Shown piece by piece: positions 25,249-25,770 of a stretch of DNA of 25,770 nt (position 1 is its first letter; each line of letters begins with the position of its first letter). The position numbers and the translations under genes were made by a program. The stretch is from Salpingoeca rosetta (lineage: Eukaryota > Opisthokonta > Choanoflagellata > Craspedida > Salpingoecidae), in NCBI RefSeq assembly GCF_000188695.1, contig NW_004754914.1:288487-314256 (forward strand). The letters are read 5' to 3'. The notes below the pieces were generated by a model. The model saw only the letters and a program-made list of their open reading frames with translations. It ran no database searches and had not been told where the DNA came from.

Positions 25249-25770
25249 CAATTCTGCAACAAGACACGCAAATACTGCTGAACACACACACACACACACA
25301 CACACATAAACAAACGCGCACGCACTCACACACATAAACAAACGCACAAGAGCAAAGTTGCGTGTGAGGATTGCAGCACCTCTGAGATGGCGAGGTGGAG
25401 CAAGCTCTCGCCGGACGGGGTGGTGAGTTTGATGTCATCGGCATCGGCGTGCTTCAGCAGCACGGCCACGACGTCATCGGGGGCGCTGGGCGCAAACGCA
25501 ACGACAGGCATAGCGGCGCAACGTGGCATGAGCTGCAACAATCCAGCACGCCGGGGAACCCGAAGCAGGCACAAGCAGGCCCACAGGCAGACAGAACATA
25601 CCCACGCAGACACACATACACGCATACCCGCATACCCGCATACACGCAAACACGCAGAGCTGCAGAGCCCACCCCCCCCCCCCCCCGACACACACACACG
25701 CAAATGCATACGCACCGGTACACGGCAGACCCGAGGACGGGGAGGGCCATGCGGTCGCACGCTGCGAGCG
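21464..25770 (-). CDS. ankyrin-repeat protein with split SOCS-box-like C-terminus (5' end beyond window)
   Basis: Exons on the minus strand: edge-25716, 25485-25380, 25089-24975, 24597-24550, 24406-24311, 24088-24017, 23819-23738, 23520-23424, 23138-23071, 22913-21464. Phases chain exactly to a TAG, giving 728 residues in the window. The first exons join into ankyrin repeats: AVYRAPDDVVAVLLKHADAD, then GESLLHLAISEGRKGLVKLL, then VGAGADVNAVDSRGVSVFEA. The middle region (SLNCLVFEKSLMSYPC, DKLAKHFGSLE, QVADMWARFDDNTWQEAA) I do not recognise. Then SVPTLQNLCRNVYRKQVLSR resembles the BC-box half of a SOCS box. The last exon is mostly Asp-, Arg-, Ala- and Ser-rich, and near its end YTAVQRLPVAFRGLMMYDD resembles the second SOCS half (LPxPxxLxxYL). 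If right, it would be an ASB-like substrate adaptor for an elongin-cullin ubiquitin ligase. The 24975/24597 junction is the least certain. Confidence 0.72.
23318..23362 (+). repeat. (CA)n array in ankyrin-gene intron
   Basis: Pure CA on the plus strand, so TG in the sense direction, in the intron between exons 23520-23424 and 23138-23071. Confidence 0.95.
23900..23981 (+). repeat. CA array with CCCAA interruptions in ankyrin-gene intron
   Basis: CA runs broken by several CCCAACACA units, in the intron between exons 24088-24017 and 23819-23738. TG/TTGGG in the sense direction. Confidence 0.9.
24112..24183 (+). repeat. (GAAT)n array near a 3' splice site
   Basis: About 18 perfect tetranucleotide copies. 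In the sense (minus) direction it is (CATT)n, ending about 24 bases before the acceptor at 24089, where branch point and pyrimidine tract are expected. Confidence 0.95.
25672..25686 (+). repeat. homopolymer C run (15)
   Basis: Inside the first visible intron of the ankyrin gene; G in the sense direction. Similar C or G runs occur at about 20456-20468, 18602-18611 and 10600-10609, all intronic. Confidence 0.9.

Overview
This is eukaryotic nuclear DNA. All seven genes I can build are split by GT-AG introns, most introns carry long TG, TCTG or CA arrays, and there is one 100-base run of N. There are no operons, Shine-Dalgarno sites, insertion sequences, CRISPR arrays or recognisable tRNA/rRNA genes. 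The gene set (a trithorax/MLL-like PHD protein, an EFCAB10-like flagellar-type protein, a peroxisomal kappa-class glutathione transferase, an ankyrin protein with a SOCS-box-like end, and secreted or membrane proteases) together with compact gene spacing suggests a holozoan protist. A choanoflagellate such as Salpingoeca is my best guess; that is inference, not proof.

Layout. 1-3517 (-): 3' truncated gene for a chromatin protein with a RAMA-like domain followed by a trithorax-type PHD finger. 3518-3793: divergent promoter. 3794-6012 (+): EFCAB10-like protein with a long acidic/Gln-rich N-terminus. 6212-8984 (+): GSTK1-like kappa glutathione transferase in 11 exons, with an assembly gap inside intron 8. 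9376 (possibly 9139)-10948 (+): acyl-protein thioesterase/lysophospholipase. 10949-11382: convergent spacer. 11383-16529 (-): secreted metzincin-type zinc protease with PPC-like modules and a long poly-threonine stalk. 16876-20982 (-): membrane-anchored M28 aminopeptidase with a PA domain. 21464-25770 (-): 5' truncated ankyrin-repeat gene ending in a SOCS-box-like motif split by about 440 low-complexity residues.

The exon models were built by hand from reading frame, splice sites and phase. In every gene the phases chain to a stop or to the window edge without a conflict, which is the main support for them. The genes do not form one pathway. The two proteases next to each other are both expected outside the cell or at its surface. 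The other genes belong to chromatin (gene 1), flagellum (gene 2, inferred), peroxisome (gene 3), protein depalmitoylation (gene 4) and possibly cullin-RING ubiquitin ligase adaptors (gene 7).

The points I find most interesting are: the RAMA plus MLL-like PHD combination; low-complexity insertions placed inside folded domains (PHD loop, SOCS box); the strand-biased TG arrays that sit just downstream of 5' splice sites in about two thirds of introns; and a duplicated intron fragment at the assembly gap that looks like a repeat-driven misjoin.
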